From: Hibiscus mutabilis
Taxonomy: Eukaryota; Streptophyta; Magnoliopsida; Malvales; Malvaceae
NCBI GenBank assembly: GCA_019671005.1
Contig: JAGYYJ010000100.1
Coordinates: 1-64,000, forward strand
DNA: 64,000 nucleotides
Direction: 5' to 3'
This document shows, in pieces, positions 47,268 through 58,870 of this stretch. The stretch's first letter is position 1. Every line of letters starts with the position of its first letter. The notes under the pieces are model-generated. The model was not told the origin of the DNA. It saw only the letters and a program-made list of their open reading frames with translations, and ran no database searches. Position numbers and translations under genes: made by a program.

Positions 47268-48222
47268 TGTAGCGAATGTCTGCCGCTAAATAAAAAAAAC
47301 GATGGCGTTTTTGAACGGTGTTTTTGATATAAGGCGTTTATTCCGCAGGGTTTACAAAAAACCTCATAAAAATGGAGTCGCCACCGGCCACTTAGGTAGG
47401 CCGGACACCATAAAACCAGAGATTCAAAAAGACAGGGTTCGGGAGTCGGTTACGGATGGGGAAGGATTAGCACCCCCACACCGCCCAAAAAATTGGTACT
47501 TTAATAGTTACCGCTTTATGAATATTGGATTTTCCGGATTAAAGTAACGATTATTTTAAATTTCGGTCATAATTGCGAATATATTTTAAGGGTCCCGTTA
47601 TCCGAGAATAAACGCCCAACCACTATCACTACGCTTGATACTGGCCCCGTTTACGCTCGGATAAAAGGACACCGCATTAACAATTTATATATCATATGCA
47701 ATCTTAGTGGCAAAAATATGAAACATGGCAAAATATTTAAATGCAATAAATATTGACATATTAACATGAATGATTTTTTAGACTAAAAACATGTATATAT
47801 ATACATTGGGCCAAACGGTCCATAGTTACCTGCACATTGTAATTAGATAGGATTCAGATTTGGGCCAAACGGGCTTTGTAATTGGATTTTTGTAATTGGA
47901 CTCGGACTTTTTACTTGGGTTTAATATATATATTTAATTTTATATTTAGTCAGCCCAATAATTATAATAGCTGTACATGTACATACGAAAATAAATACTT
48001 TATATTATACGATCATTAATTAATAATATTCTAGTATACGTACGTATAATCATATGTATAATTAACATGACATCTGCATATGCTTATACCTTAGATACAT
48101 ACGTGACATACATACGCCCTAATACGATATCGTAGCTTATACATGCACACATCACCTTATATTAGTAACATTCATATATATGCAATATTAACATATTTAT
48201 AAGTGAAAATGAGTGATTCTGA
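47268..48222 (-). repeat. Element B 3' LTR with large internal deletion
   Basis: Nearly identical to 55002-55545 up to about 47809, then it jumps to GGGCCAAACGG repeats and a U3-like tail. More than 1 kb present in the right LTR, including the TATA box near 56290, is missing. A purine tract (minus GCAAAGAGGGGCAA) follows at 48223-48236; the terminal TG reads TC here. Confidence 0.7.
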
Positions 48223-48710
48223 TTGCCCCTCTTTGCTTGTTCTCATGGAATGGGAAACAAAGCAAAGATTCATAAGCACTCATTTTTATCAGACTTCCTG
48301 TTTGTAGCCTTGGAAAACGAATTCTTTTGGACATTTCCGCTCTTCCTTGGCTGAATCTTTAGGCTCGTAAGTTCTTCCTATATAGAGCTTCGTCACCTTC
48401 CGATCTTGGAGCTACAGGCTCTTTTCGACATAGAACCCTTCATACGACATCCCGAATTATGAGTCATTCTTTTCACTTTGAGACAATAAAGCTTGGAGTC
48501 CTTCCTATATAGAACTCTTTGTTTTCAACGTTGGTTTCTCCTATATAAAACCTTTTGCACATTTGGTGGATTTTTTTTTGATCGGGAGTTCTTTTTGAGA
48601 TTTTAGATTTAGGGTTCTCTCTCTATGGGACCCTCCACTAGGGCTTGAAAATGCAGTTTTTTTTTTTTTACAAGGCTGTTGCCTTTTTTGGACCTACGCT
48701 ACTAAGATTG

Positions 48711-49806
48711 CCGCATCATGCCCGAAGGACTTACTGATGACCCGAAGGATTTAATATTTGGATCTGACGCCGACATGGCTGTTGTTTTATGAGGAATTAC
48801 GCTGATATGCTGCCACATCATGCCCGAAGGACTTATTGACGACCCGAAGGATTTAACATCATGCTCGAAAGACTTACTGATGACCCGAAGGATTTAACAT
48901 CGTGCCCGAAGGACTTACCGATGACCCGAAGGATTTAATATCTGGATCTGACGCCGACATGGCTGTTGTTTTATGAGGAATTACGCTGATATGCTGCCAC
49001 ATCATGCCCGAAGGACTTATTGACGACCCGAATGATTTAACATCATGCTCGAAAGACTTACTGATGACCCGAAGGATTTAACATCGTGCCCGAAGGACTT
49101 ACCGATGACCCGAAGGATTTAATATCTGGATCTGACGCCGACATGGCTGTTGTTTTATGAGGTCTCACGCTGATATGCTGCCACATCATGCCTGAAGGAC
49201 TTACTGATGACCCGAAGGATTTAATATCTGGATCTGACGCCGACATGGCTGTTGTTTTATGAGGACTCACGCTGATATGCTGCCGCATCATGTCCGAAGG
49301 ACTTACTGACGACCCGAAGGATTTAACACCATGCTCGAAAGACTTACTGATGACCCGAAGGATTTAACATCGTGCCCGAAGGACTTACCGATGACCCGAA
49401 GGATTTAATATTTGGATCTGACGCCGACATGGCTGTTTTATGAGGACTCACGCCGATATCTTTGCCGCATCATGCCCGAAGGACTTACTGATGACCCGAA
49501 GGATTTAACACCATGCTCGAAAGACTTACTGATGACCCGAAGGATTTAACATCGTGCCCGAAGGACTTACCGATGACCCGAAGGATTTAATATCTGGATC
49601 TAACGCCGACATGGCTGTTTTATGAGGACTCACAGCGATATCTTCGCCACATCATGCCCGAAGGACTTACCGATGACCCGAAGGATTTAACACCATACTC
49701 GAAAGACTTATCGATGACCGAAGGATTTAACATCGTGCCGAAGGACTTACCGATGACCCGAAGGATTTAATATCTGGATTTGACGCCGACATGGCTGTTG
49801 TTTTAT
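48711..49806. repeat. Higher-order minisatellite (41-bp units in 184-bp blocks)
   Basis: A 41-bp unit (CATCATGCCCGAAGGACTTA... ending CCGAAGGATTTAA) occurs three times, followed by a 61-bp spacer with GGATCTGACGCCGACATGGC. Spacer markers lie at 48760, 48944, 49128, 49230, 49414, 49596 and 49776: steps of 184, 184, 102, 184, 182 and 180. The 102 step is one 41-bp unit plus spacer. A 77-aa minus-strand frame inside (49291-49058) merely reflects the repeat. Confidence 0.92.
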
Positions 49807-51598
49807 GGACTTTGATAAATTCTTCGATAATTCTTCAAATACCTGTTTAGGAACAAGCAAAATTGACATGCCCCTATCTATATGATGCATGCAATGTTAT
49901 GATTTGTTTCTTTTCGTTTCTCTTTTTCTTTGTTAATCTTATGTCCTGAAAAGTTATTCTTCTGATTTCTCTATTTCCTTTCCTTGCTCAATTTTGATCT
50001 TCATTTCTGTCAAATTTTGCTCAATGGGCATCTACTCTTGTTCATTTGCACGATCACCCGCCTTTCTTCTTCGGATTTCTGCCTGCTTCACTGACAAACA
50101 TTATATCATGCGTGTGCAGAGATTCTTACTATTCTTTCTGTTCTGTATTGCCCCATTCGATCGTACTCGGCTATCTTCCAGTTCTTTTGACCCAATATTC
50201 TGTGTATTTGTTAACCGTCATCGGGTGGGCGAAATGCTTCTTAACCTCAATCTTCTTGTTGTCTCTTGACGGACGCCATTCCTCGATTTACGTGCTTTAA
50301 TTCTTTGGAGACTGTTTTGTTTAACCGTCCCCTCACTTTGTAAGCTCATTCTTGTCTGTTTCGTCCTTCATTTTCTTGAACCAAATAAGGCATTGTGGCT
50401 GGAATTCGCTTCTTGTTCTTGAGTGTCGACACTTATACCTCTGTTATGCATTTGTGAGGTCCTTTACGGTTAGGGGCTTCAATAGTATCCACCTCCTTGT
50501 GTTCGGATCTTACCCCAAGTAATACATGGAAATTTTTGTTGCTTTAACTTGTCAATTTGCTGGTTGGTGTTCCCTTTGAAGGGTATCACTCGGATTAACA
50601 TACAAGATTTTGAAAACACAGCATAGGAGCTCTGGATACCATGTGCAAGAGTGGCTTAGATTCAACCACTTGATAATTCAAAGATGTGAGGTCTTCCCTG
50701 GTGACTCGGTTCATCCTTATGATTATCGCGTTCTTTGCAGAGTGCTACTCTTTCTCAATTCTCATTATCTACTCGCCCCAAAAGGGTAGGCTTGTATAAC
50801 CACTTGAGCGCAGAAATATTACTCTAGAAATAAAGTTCTGGGTGGTGCGAGTCTTAATTTTTTCATGGTATCGCCAATTTTCTTTTTCTCCTCTTTTTTT
50901 ATTTTTATTTTTTTATTTATTCATTATTTGAGGAAATCAATTCGTCACAGTCCTTTGTCTTGAGGACAACGATGGAGCAAACAACACTGCCCCAAGTTAC
51001 TCGGCATAGTCACGATTTGAAAATATTACCATCACTCATGAAGCTAAGGTTTCTTGAATTGAGTGATATACCACCACCCTATCGCTTCAGCGGAGTGCCT
51101 CAAAATTTTCATACTCTTATCCGAACAAGCCTATTACCAGGTTTCGAACATAGGAGTACTTTTTTATTATTATTTTCTCATTTTCATTTCTTTTTTCTTT
51201 CTTCTCTTTTTCTTTTCCTTTTTGTTTTGTTTCTCCTCTACTACCTAGAAGATTATGCCTAGAGTTTCAATTTCAAGCAACTCTACATGGTTGACATTTA
51301 GAGCTTTTTCGTCCTTGAATATCATCGAAAGAGTAATAATCTCGCTTTTGTGACGAGTCCGGTGGGAAGATCACACATCATCGTTATCACGACAACTATC
51401 TAATGTCACATCTTGCAATTGATATCTAGTGCCCTACAATGACGAGAAGATATCTATGTGCTTTCAAAAACATTATATGTTTAAGCGAAATGTGTCCTTT
51501 ATTGAAATAAAAACCAACAAACATGCCCTATCACAAAAGATCTTTGCCACATGAGGACCTTATAGAGTTGATTCCTTGTATTACTTTAGGAAGGTATT
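49807..51598. other. Element B non-coding middle
   Basis: This is where pol would be expected, but no RT, RNase H or integrase motif can be read in any frame. Pyrimidine-rich runs at 50880-50930 and 51170-51240 give artefactual open frames. Confidence 0.6.
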
Positions 51599-52687
51599 TT
51601 AATGTAGAGACATTTCTGGCTTCTTCAGCACTATGTAGATTTGCGTCTTATCCGTAGTCTTCCACTGCTTGATCAGTTCTTGTGTCAGGGTTCCATCATT
51701 GACCAGCTTCTTGATTTCCTCTAGTAAAGGTCTACATTTTCTGGTGGGATGTCCCGATGCCCCCATATGGAATTCGCATGTGCTACTCGAGTCAAAGCTA
51801 TGGGCATACAGATCAGGTGCACTCTTCATCGGCCTAGGAACAAGATAGTGACCCTCTACCAGATGAGGCCAAATGTCTGAGATAGATGTTCCAAACACTT
51901 CCAAATTTGCGCTCGTCCGAGGGATTTTCCTTGATGACCCCGATTTGTCAGTCTGTCTCCTTCTTTTACGGCCACGCGAACCCTGGAGATGACATTCATT
52001 TACGTCTCCATCCTTATCTATCTTATCTTCGATTCGGTCCTCAGACTTAGACCCCAATTTTCCTTCTTTGACTGCGTATTCTATTCTTTCTCCAATCGTC
52101 ATGAAATCTTTGAATTTGTTTCTCGATTTTTCCAACATCATATCGAAGAAGGAGAGGGAAGCGTTGCATGAAATAGAGTCAACTCTTCTTCCGCTATAGG
52201 GGCTGGACTTGGGTCGCGGACATCGCCACCTTAATGCATATTCCTTGAAGCTTTCACTTGGTCTCATTTTCTCATTTCAAGAAAGCGTCGATGTGGTGCT
52301 AAATCTAAAGCATATTTGTATTGATCCAAGAAGGCATTAGCGAGGTCACCCCAAGACCTAACTTGGTTTTGTTCAAGCGGTTATACCACACTTCTTTGCT
52401 GGTCTGTCGGGCTATCATGGAAATGGTGGATCAACAATTCTTCGTTCTTCATGTATCCTTCAATTTTTCTACAAAACATGGTTAAGTGAATCTTGGCATT
52501 TGGTTCCGTCACTCGCGCAAATACGAGAACCTTGAAATGCGGAGGAATGACCGGATCGGGGACTAGGCGAGTTCCCTTGTATTGAAAGCATTTATCTTCT
52601 CTTTCTTCTTAAGCTATTTCTCGATTTTTCCTTCTAATCGATCAAGCCTCGAATCTTCAATTCGTTCCATTTTTCGATTAGTTACGC
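51599..52687 (-). pseudogene. Element B gag (fragment 2), broken
   Basis: Minus strand from about 52687: MERIEDSRLDRLEGKIEK (coiled-coil start), then KIHLTMFCRKIEGYMKNEEL, QVRSWGDLANAFLDQYKYAL, SESFKEYALRWR, FKDFMTIGERIEYAVKEGKL, and near the C-terminus PMKSAPDL and the knuckle CEFHMGASGHPTRKC. This is the standard gag order of plant Ty3/gypsy Tat-lineage elements. Stops and frameshifts occur near 52610, 52400, 52380 and 52270. Only 52267-51599 (222 residues) is open. It would form the capsid; it cannot do so in full length here. Confidence 0.85.
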
Positions 52688-53159
52688 CATCGAACCCCAT
52701 GTATTAAATGGTGAAGTGTCATGCGATGATAAAATAATGCAAAAATGTTATGCAAATGCAATGCATGAATGCAATAAAACATTGATTCCGCAAGTGATTT
52801 GTCCTTATAGAACATCTTTCATTCGGACCAAAAGGTTTCATTACATCCGGTATTAGGGTTTTCTAGATATCGGTGAGCCCGGCACCTAATGTCTTGACCT
52901 CATTCAATAGTCCCGTCGTTTTTCCTTCGCGGTCCAATGCCGGATCCATATTACGGCTTATTGGTGCCGCTACATCGGCTAAATCGCTATCTCTGTTGAG
53001 CGACTTGTTGGGCTTGAGTCGTAACCATCTTCATGTCCCGGTCTTTCTCCCGTATTGTTTGCTCGGCCTTTTGTAGCTTAACGGTCATTGCCCCAAAGAC
53101 GGATCTCTTTGGTGCGTAAAGCAATCTCGAGCCTCACTATCTGTTCTTTGAGTCTGCGT

Positions 53160-54325
53160 TTTCCATTTGGAAGGCTTGTGATTCATTCCTTTCTGGTGCG
53201 GACTTGATTTTTGGATATCTTCCATGGCGGATCGCTTTCCAACTCATTTTGGATAAAGTCGCGTTGGCCCTCGCTTCTTCCGACTTCTTTGATAATGATC
53301 GACTTTATTCTTACTATTCTTGCATTTACGCTTCCAGCGTTACGAACCGTTCTTTAAATTTGAATCATACCATTGACCCACTCTTCCGCGGTGTCACCGG
53401 ACACGAAACTCTTAAATTCAAAGTGCAGACGATACTCGTCTTGCACATTCTTTGATTTCATGCTAAGATTGTGCCTCTCATGCTCGAGCTGGTCGCGCTT
53501 GTGTGCGAATTCATCTTCTGAGACACTTTTATTCTTGGTTCCTAACTTTATCCCGCTTAAGTGACCTACTTCTGTGTTACCTGAACCTTGGGCTGGGTAT
53601 TGACCTTCCTTCGACTTTGCCTCTCGGGCAACGGCTGGCTGGCTGAAGAATCGAGGTTGTGCGTCGTCGAAATCCAAGATTCCCATTCTGATAAGATCTC
53701 GAACTCTGTCCTTCAGGGCCCTACAATTTTCAGTGTGATGACTCGAATCGCCTATGTGGTAGCTGCACGGACACATTTGTTGTAATCTTTCGGATAAGGA
53801 GGTTTTCTTGGCACAGACTTCATTGGTATGATAAGGTTCCTTTCGACAAGCAATGGAAGTAACTCGGTATATCTCATGGGTATAGGATAATGTCTTTTGA
53901 TGTCATTAGATTCTCGAACTTCCCCTGGTTTTGCCTTTGTTCCCTGGGTATCTTCCCCAGATATGCTATTTGTCTGCTTCTTGAGATTGATCACGAAGGG
54001 ATTCGATTTGTCATATTTAACGGTGTTATCTATTTTGGCATTTCGACCATTACTTTTCGCATTCTCGCTCCCCGATCAAATCTTTTCCGAATTAGACATG
54101 CCGCTTGCCTTTCATCATGGTATTCATCCTGGTCCATCATCTCGGACACATCCGCTTCTTTAGTTCTTGTATTTGTTTATCACTAGGATTGACACTGCTT
54201 ACCGAATCTGTTCCGGTGTCCTTGAATGGTTCTTCTTCGGCTGTCTCCGGTCTAGTCTCGAGATGAAGTTTTGGAATTGGACCCCCTTCCTTCAGGTCAA
54301 AGAACCTTTGGTCCATCATGAACAA
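53160..54325 (-). pseudogene. Gag-like fragment 1 upstream of gag in element B
   Basis: Minus strand: MDQRFFDLKEGGPIPKLHLE (54319 on), KRHYPIPMRYTELLPLLVER, PMKSVPRKPPYPKDYNKC, a knuckle-like CSYHIGDSSHHTENC (about 53770-53726), then ALKDRVRDLIRMGILDF and a charged coiled coil (HKRDQLEHERHNLSMKSKN, ESDPPWKISK) down to about 53160. The knuckle region parallels the end of fragment 2, so this looks like a second, separate gag C-terminal part placed before the gag N-terminus. Frameshifts separate the pieces. Confidence 0.7.
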
Positions 54326-54841
54326 TCTTCTATTAAAAGAGAAATCTTTCGGGAATCAATGCCCCCTTTGTAATGTGAATGCAATGGTATGCAAAAACCA
54401 AGTAAAAGAACACAAGAGTACCGGATAAAATTGATAAATATATAAATAAAATGACAAAATTAAACAGAATAAACACACAAAACAACCCTATTTATCCCGT
54501 CTAGAACCTAAGGTTATCCGCATGGCTCTAAATGGGTAGGTTTCTATGTATTCTCTACATGCAGTCTTGTTTCTAGGAGGTACCGAATTGTCCTTTTGTC
54601 CCCTACTAAGGGTAGCAAGGCCCCCGATCATCACCCATTATAGGCTCATTTCAACGGGTTCAATTCAGGGGACCCGTTTCGCTTATGCCCGTCTGACGAA
54701 GGAACGATATCCTTACGAAAGCATAAGGTACTCGAGCCCCGAAGGTACTTGCTAGGCCCATACGGGAGAACGATATCTCCACGAAAGCATTAGCGTTTTC
54801 CCCTCACTTAAAGAGACGGGTTTATATGCCATATTTTAAAT

Positions 54842-54925
54842 AAGTTAAAATAAACGCGCAATTATGACCGAATATTAATTTAATAATCACTTTAATCCGG
54901 AACTTCCAATATTAGTAAAGCGGTG
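54842..54925. repeat. Leader arm of a U5-leader inverted repeat
   Basis: The reverse complement of this stretch aligns with LTR 55243-55325 for about 80 bases at roughly 75-80% (shared CGGATTAAAGTGA, TTCGGTCATAATTGCG). The primer site lies between the arms. Confidence 0.75.
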
Positions 54926-54981
54926 ATTATTTGAAAAAGCTCGACTCTCATTTGTTTTTTTTTCGAAAAAACAAAAAATTT

Positions 54982-54999
54982 TCCCCAGCGGAGTCGCCA
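54982..54999 (-). promoter_or_regulatory. Element B primer binding site
   Basis: The minus strand reads TGGCGACTCCGCTGGGGA two bases after the LTR end TCGCTACA. It starts TGG, complementary to tRNA CCA. The tRNA was not identified by eye. The first ten bases recur inside the LTRs. Confidence 0.8.
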
Positions 55000-55242
55000 T
55001 CTGTAGCGAATGTCTGCCGCTAAATAAAAAAAACGATGGCGTTTTTGAACGGTGTTTTTGATATAAGGCGTTTATTCCGCAGGGTTTACAAAAAACCTCA
55101 TAAAAATGGAGTTGCCACCGGCCACTTAGGTAGGCCGGACACCATAAAACTAGAGATTCAAAAAGACAAGGTTCGGGAGTCGGTTACGGATGGGGAAGGA
55201 TTAGCACCCCCACACCGCCCAAAAAATTGGTACTTTAATAGT

Positions 55243-55325
55243 TACCGCTTTATGAATATTGGATTTTTCGGATTAAAGTGACGATTATTTTAAATTTCGG
55301 TCATAATTGCGAATATATTTTAAGG
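55243..55325. repeat. LTR arm of the U5-leader inverted repeat
   Basis: Partner of 54842-54925, near the U5 end of the LTR in the minus-strand transcript. The left LTR has the same sequence at 47509-47591. Confidence 0.75.
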
Positions 55326-56285
55326 GTCCCGTTATCCGAGAATAAACGCCCAACCACTATCACTACGCTTGATACTGGCCCCGTTTACGCTCGGATAAAA
55401 GGACACCGCATTAACAATTTATATATCATATGCAATCTTAGTGGCAAAAATATGAAACATGGCAAAATATTTAAATGCAATAAATATTGACATATTAACA
55501 TGAATGATTTTTTAGACTAAAAACATGTATATATATATACATATTATTCTAAATAATAGATAAAAACAACTATCATGTGTCAAAATAACAAGGCAGGAAT
55601 AAGTATATATATACGAACAAGTATTTCAAAAAGACATACATACTGGTAATAAAATATATTTCAACATATACGGGTCCACATATCGTATAAAAAGGGTAAA
55701 TTTACTAACATGAGGCCCTAAAAATAAGAAAGCATACACATATATAAAAATACTAAATATGCCCGTATACGAATTAACTAAAACATAACATGCTTGATAC
55801 GGATAACCTTAGGATAAAAAAACGAATATCATACTTGACATATATATACATATAAACATAAAATGAGTCATATCGAGAGACATAAAATAAAATAATATCA
55901 ACATATACGATTATAATACGAACAATAACATTTACAAAGAAAATAGGATCAAAATGAAAGGAAAATGAAAATCATGCATTTGAAATTAAAGAGCAATAAC
56001 ATGTAATTTAGGGACGAAATTGAAAAACAAATAAAACCTACAAAGACCAGAGTTGTAATTATACCAAGGGGCAGACTCAAAATGAAAATTTCAAAAACGG
56101 GGTGATTAGGGCGTAATTTTACCATTTGTGTTCGATCAGGTGTAATTTAGTGACTAAATTGTGACTTTTTGGAAACTCGAGGGGATTTGGACTGTAATTA
56201 TACCATGCGGCAAGACAAAATGAAAATATTGAAAACGCGGTGGGATTAAGTGTGTAATTTACCCATTTAGCAAAATAAAAACAAC

Positions 56286-56293
56286 TATAAAAG
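56286..56293 (+). promoter_or_regulatory. TATA box antisense to element B
   Basis: TATAAAAG followed by CCCCC is on the plus strand, opposite to the gag reading direction. Similar positions in other long LTRs hold TATTTAAG (45418-45425) and TTTATTTAAC (24338-24347). A true start site is not shown. Confidence 0.4.
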
Positions 56294-56900
56294 CCCCCTT
56301 TAAGGCCGAAATCAAATTTTTGGCCATTTGTTTCATTTTCTAATTTTTCCGGGTTTTATGTTCTTCGTTTTCTCTCGTTTATTCATATAATACCCGAGAA
56401 TCCGGCGGTCGACGCCGTGTTCTCCGCCGGCGCACTAAATAGCGCCTTGCGTGACTCCAAAATAGACCAAAACAACCCCTTGTCGTCTCTCAATATGAAT
56501 CCTAGGTTGGATTCGGGGATATGCCCATTCGCCTAGATAGGAAATACGAACCCAAAAAAAGTTTTAAAACCCAAGACAAAAACTACAAGGGCCTTCCCTT
56601 CCTTGAGTTCACCATCTACGGCTTGGGAAAGCCGAAAGGCATTATCACCGAGGCGGAGACACAGCGAAAGTGAAACTCTTATCTTCTTTTTTTGTTTTTT
56701 TTTTGTATATGCAAGTACTACTTGGACTTGCTTTGCCTTTTTGTATTTCTGAAAAACTTGTTACAAAAGACTCGTTTCTTGTTCTTACTCCCCTCTTCTT
56801 TTTTTGTTACAAGATTTCTATATATCATATATATCATTGTCTTCTTTTTGGATTTGGCAGATTGATCGATTGTTCATTCTTTGCATCCCCTAATTAGAAA

Positions 56901-58661
56901 ATTAAAGAAAAAATTAAATATCTTATATTTTTGCTTTTTACGTTGGATTCGGACTTTTACTTGATTAAATTTTAATATTTATATATTTAATTTATTAAGA
57001 TGTTTTATATAATTATCGATGTCAGTTTATTGGTCAATAATCTAGATTAGAAATATTTATAAAGGTCTATTATGATATGATCCTTCCAATTTTTTTCATT
57101 CATGATATCAAAAATTCAACATCTACTTTTTAAGAATATGTTATCATTCTTAAAGCCAATTAATTATCGGCTCGAAAAAGATATTTTTAAATAGGGAATA
57201 AATAAATTTAAACATGTCTTTGTCTCTCTGCTCCTACGTTAAAGCTAGAAAATGAAAAGCGTATGTCATTAAATGGCATACTTTAGGACCACATCAAGAT
57301 GATTTTCCGTTTGCATTTGAAATTAAATAACTATAATATTATATCTGGTTGGAGGTTTATTGGTCGTACCATCAAATTAATCAGGTTGCTTTTTTTACCA
57401 CCAAATTGACATTATGAATTTTATCCACGTGTACGCCTTACGGATCGAAAGTGTAATCAAAAAAGTATATAATTTTAACAATTTTAGGCGAAAACTTTTT
57501 TCTCAAATCTGACCCCATTAATTGTCATCATTCTAACCGGCTAATCAGGCTTCTCGAAACCTGTCAATATCTTTTTCATTCTTTTTAACCTTTTTTCTTC
57601 TATTTTCGCCTTTCACACAACTTAGAACTTACTATTTTCTCATGTTAATCCCGCTACTTACATCGATATGATCGACCAACAAATAACTCATATTTTGTAT
57701 ACCTATTTATAGGTATTTTATATAGATCTAGATTTATTTTTTGGAGTCTAAACATTTCTATTTTCCGTATTTAATAAATCTTTCTCTTTAGCGTCATAAT
57801 GAATTTTTTTTCTTTGTTTCGTACAAGTTTTAGTTTTTACCTTTGTAAGTTTTGGGGGCTTTTTAAGGTTAGTTTTTCATTATTTCCCGATTGATGGATG
57901 CTCAATTCTTTTGTAATTTTTCTCTTTCAAGGTTAATTTTCATTTTCTTCTATTGATGCATACTCAATTCTTTTCCTAATATATTTGTTTTTATTTGATT
58001 CGATGGAATACTAATACAACAACTCATTTCCTTACTAAGATATCCTTATTCTGGCTTTAAAGATTTAGATTAAAGTGTATTGGGTACAATATGCAAATAT
58101 GACTAAGTAATAGCGTGCTCGTTTTTGATTAAATGAAGATATTATATTTTTATATATCGAGATTTGGAAGCAATATAAGAGATAATATGCGTTCTTAATC
58201 GATGATCCAATTAATTGGATCTCAAAATGACATAAAAAATTTAAGGCATTTGAATAACATAATTACTAATCACGGAACAAAATGATAAATACAATATCAT
58301 ATATCAAACATAAAATATTGTATTTTATATTTAAAATTTGATACATTTAAATAATGTGTTATGTTTAGATTTAATAAAAATCCAACAAATGATCATAGTG
58401 GAAAAGCATATAATGTTTATGTAGAGATTTAAGTTTAATACGTTTTGTCTGCCCAGATGTTTTTCTTAAGAAAGAATTAAAGAAAATATGTATAGCGAGA
58501 TATTATTTAATCTTTTGAATGTTAAAATTAATAAGCGTTAACATTCTTTTAGGTTTTACTTTAATTTTTGATAAATCACTTTATTTTAGTGTATTTATGT
58601 GTTAAAAATATTTTTTATCTATTAGTTGAGTTTTTTTCGAGGAGTAGTTAATTTAATTTTT
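56901..58661. other. Spacer, no gene recognised
   Basis: AT-rich DNA. TTGGATTCGGACTTTTACTT (56943-56962) resembles the tail of the left element B LTR, so LTR sequence may extend to about 57000. Nothing else assignable. Confidence 0.4.
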
Positions 58662-58870
58662 GGTAAACTACTTGGATGGCAGGTCAACTTCTTCATCCCA
58701 TTTTATTTTGACTCTTTTTAATTATAAAATTTAAAGTTAAGACGTCAATTATTTAATTGAACTTTATTTTGGCAGCGTTAAAATAAAAAAATTGTGTGTG
58801 ATTAAAATAAATTTGCGTAATTACAAATTTATTCCGGTGAGTATATATTATATCAATTTGATCATAAAAT
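58662..58870. mobile_element. Decayed fragment of the 1-374 / 21873 MITE family
   Basis: GGTAAACTACTTGGATGGCA followed by ATTTTATTTTGACTC, GCGTAATTACAAATTTA and TATATCAATTTGATC phrases occurs in the same order as at 21873-22090. The second arm is absent. Confidence 0.5.

Larger units (their letters stand above)
47268..56900 (-). mobile_element. Ty3/gypsy-type element B, gag-only and broken
   Basis: The left LTR starts TGTAGCGAATG at 47268 and the right LTR has the same start at 55002. The primer site (54982-54999) adjoins the right LTR and a purine tract adjoins the left, so the element reads on the minus strand. Internal order from the primer site: leader, gag-like fragment 1 (to about 53160), gag fragment 2 (52687-51599), non-coding DNA, minisatellite 48711-49806. 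No RT, integrase or RNase H is visible. The first 540 bp of the two LTRs differ by about five transitions, so it is young. The gag style (FKEYALRWR, FHMGASGHPTRKC) matches the Tat lineage. The right border is uncertain. Confidence 0.8.
55002..56900 (-). repeat. Element B 5' LTR (right), about 1.9 kb, end uncertain
   Basis: Starts TGTAGCGAATG and matches 47268-47809 at about 99%. Further right it has a TATAAAAGCCCCC box on the plus strand (56286-56298), a GC-rich stretch 56395-56460 and a long T-rich tail. No TACTACA end with a matching duplication was found, so 56900 is an estimate. Confidence 0.65.

Noticed and set aside
49058..49291. 77-residue repetitive minus-strand frame
   Set aside because: It is a direct read of the 184-bp minisatellite and is disrupted by the next block.
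48711..49806. CRISPR-like array
   Set aside because: Regular repeats, but the spacers are themselves repeated and the context is a plant retrotransposon.
50960..51262. Plus-strand frame of 100 residues with Phe/Leu-rich tail
   Set aside because: The hydrophobic tail comes from pyrimidine runs; it is antisense to the element and resembles no protein.
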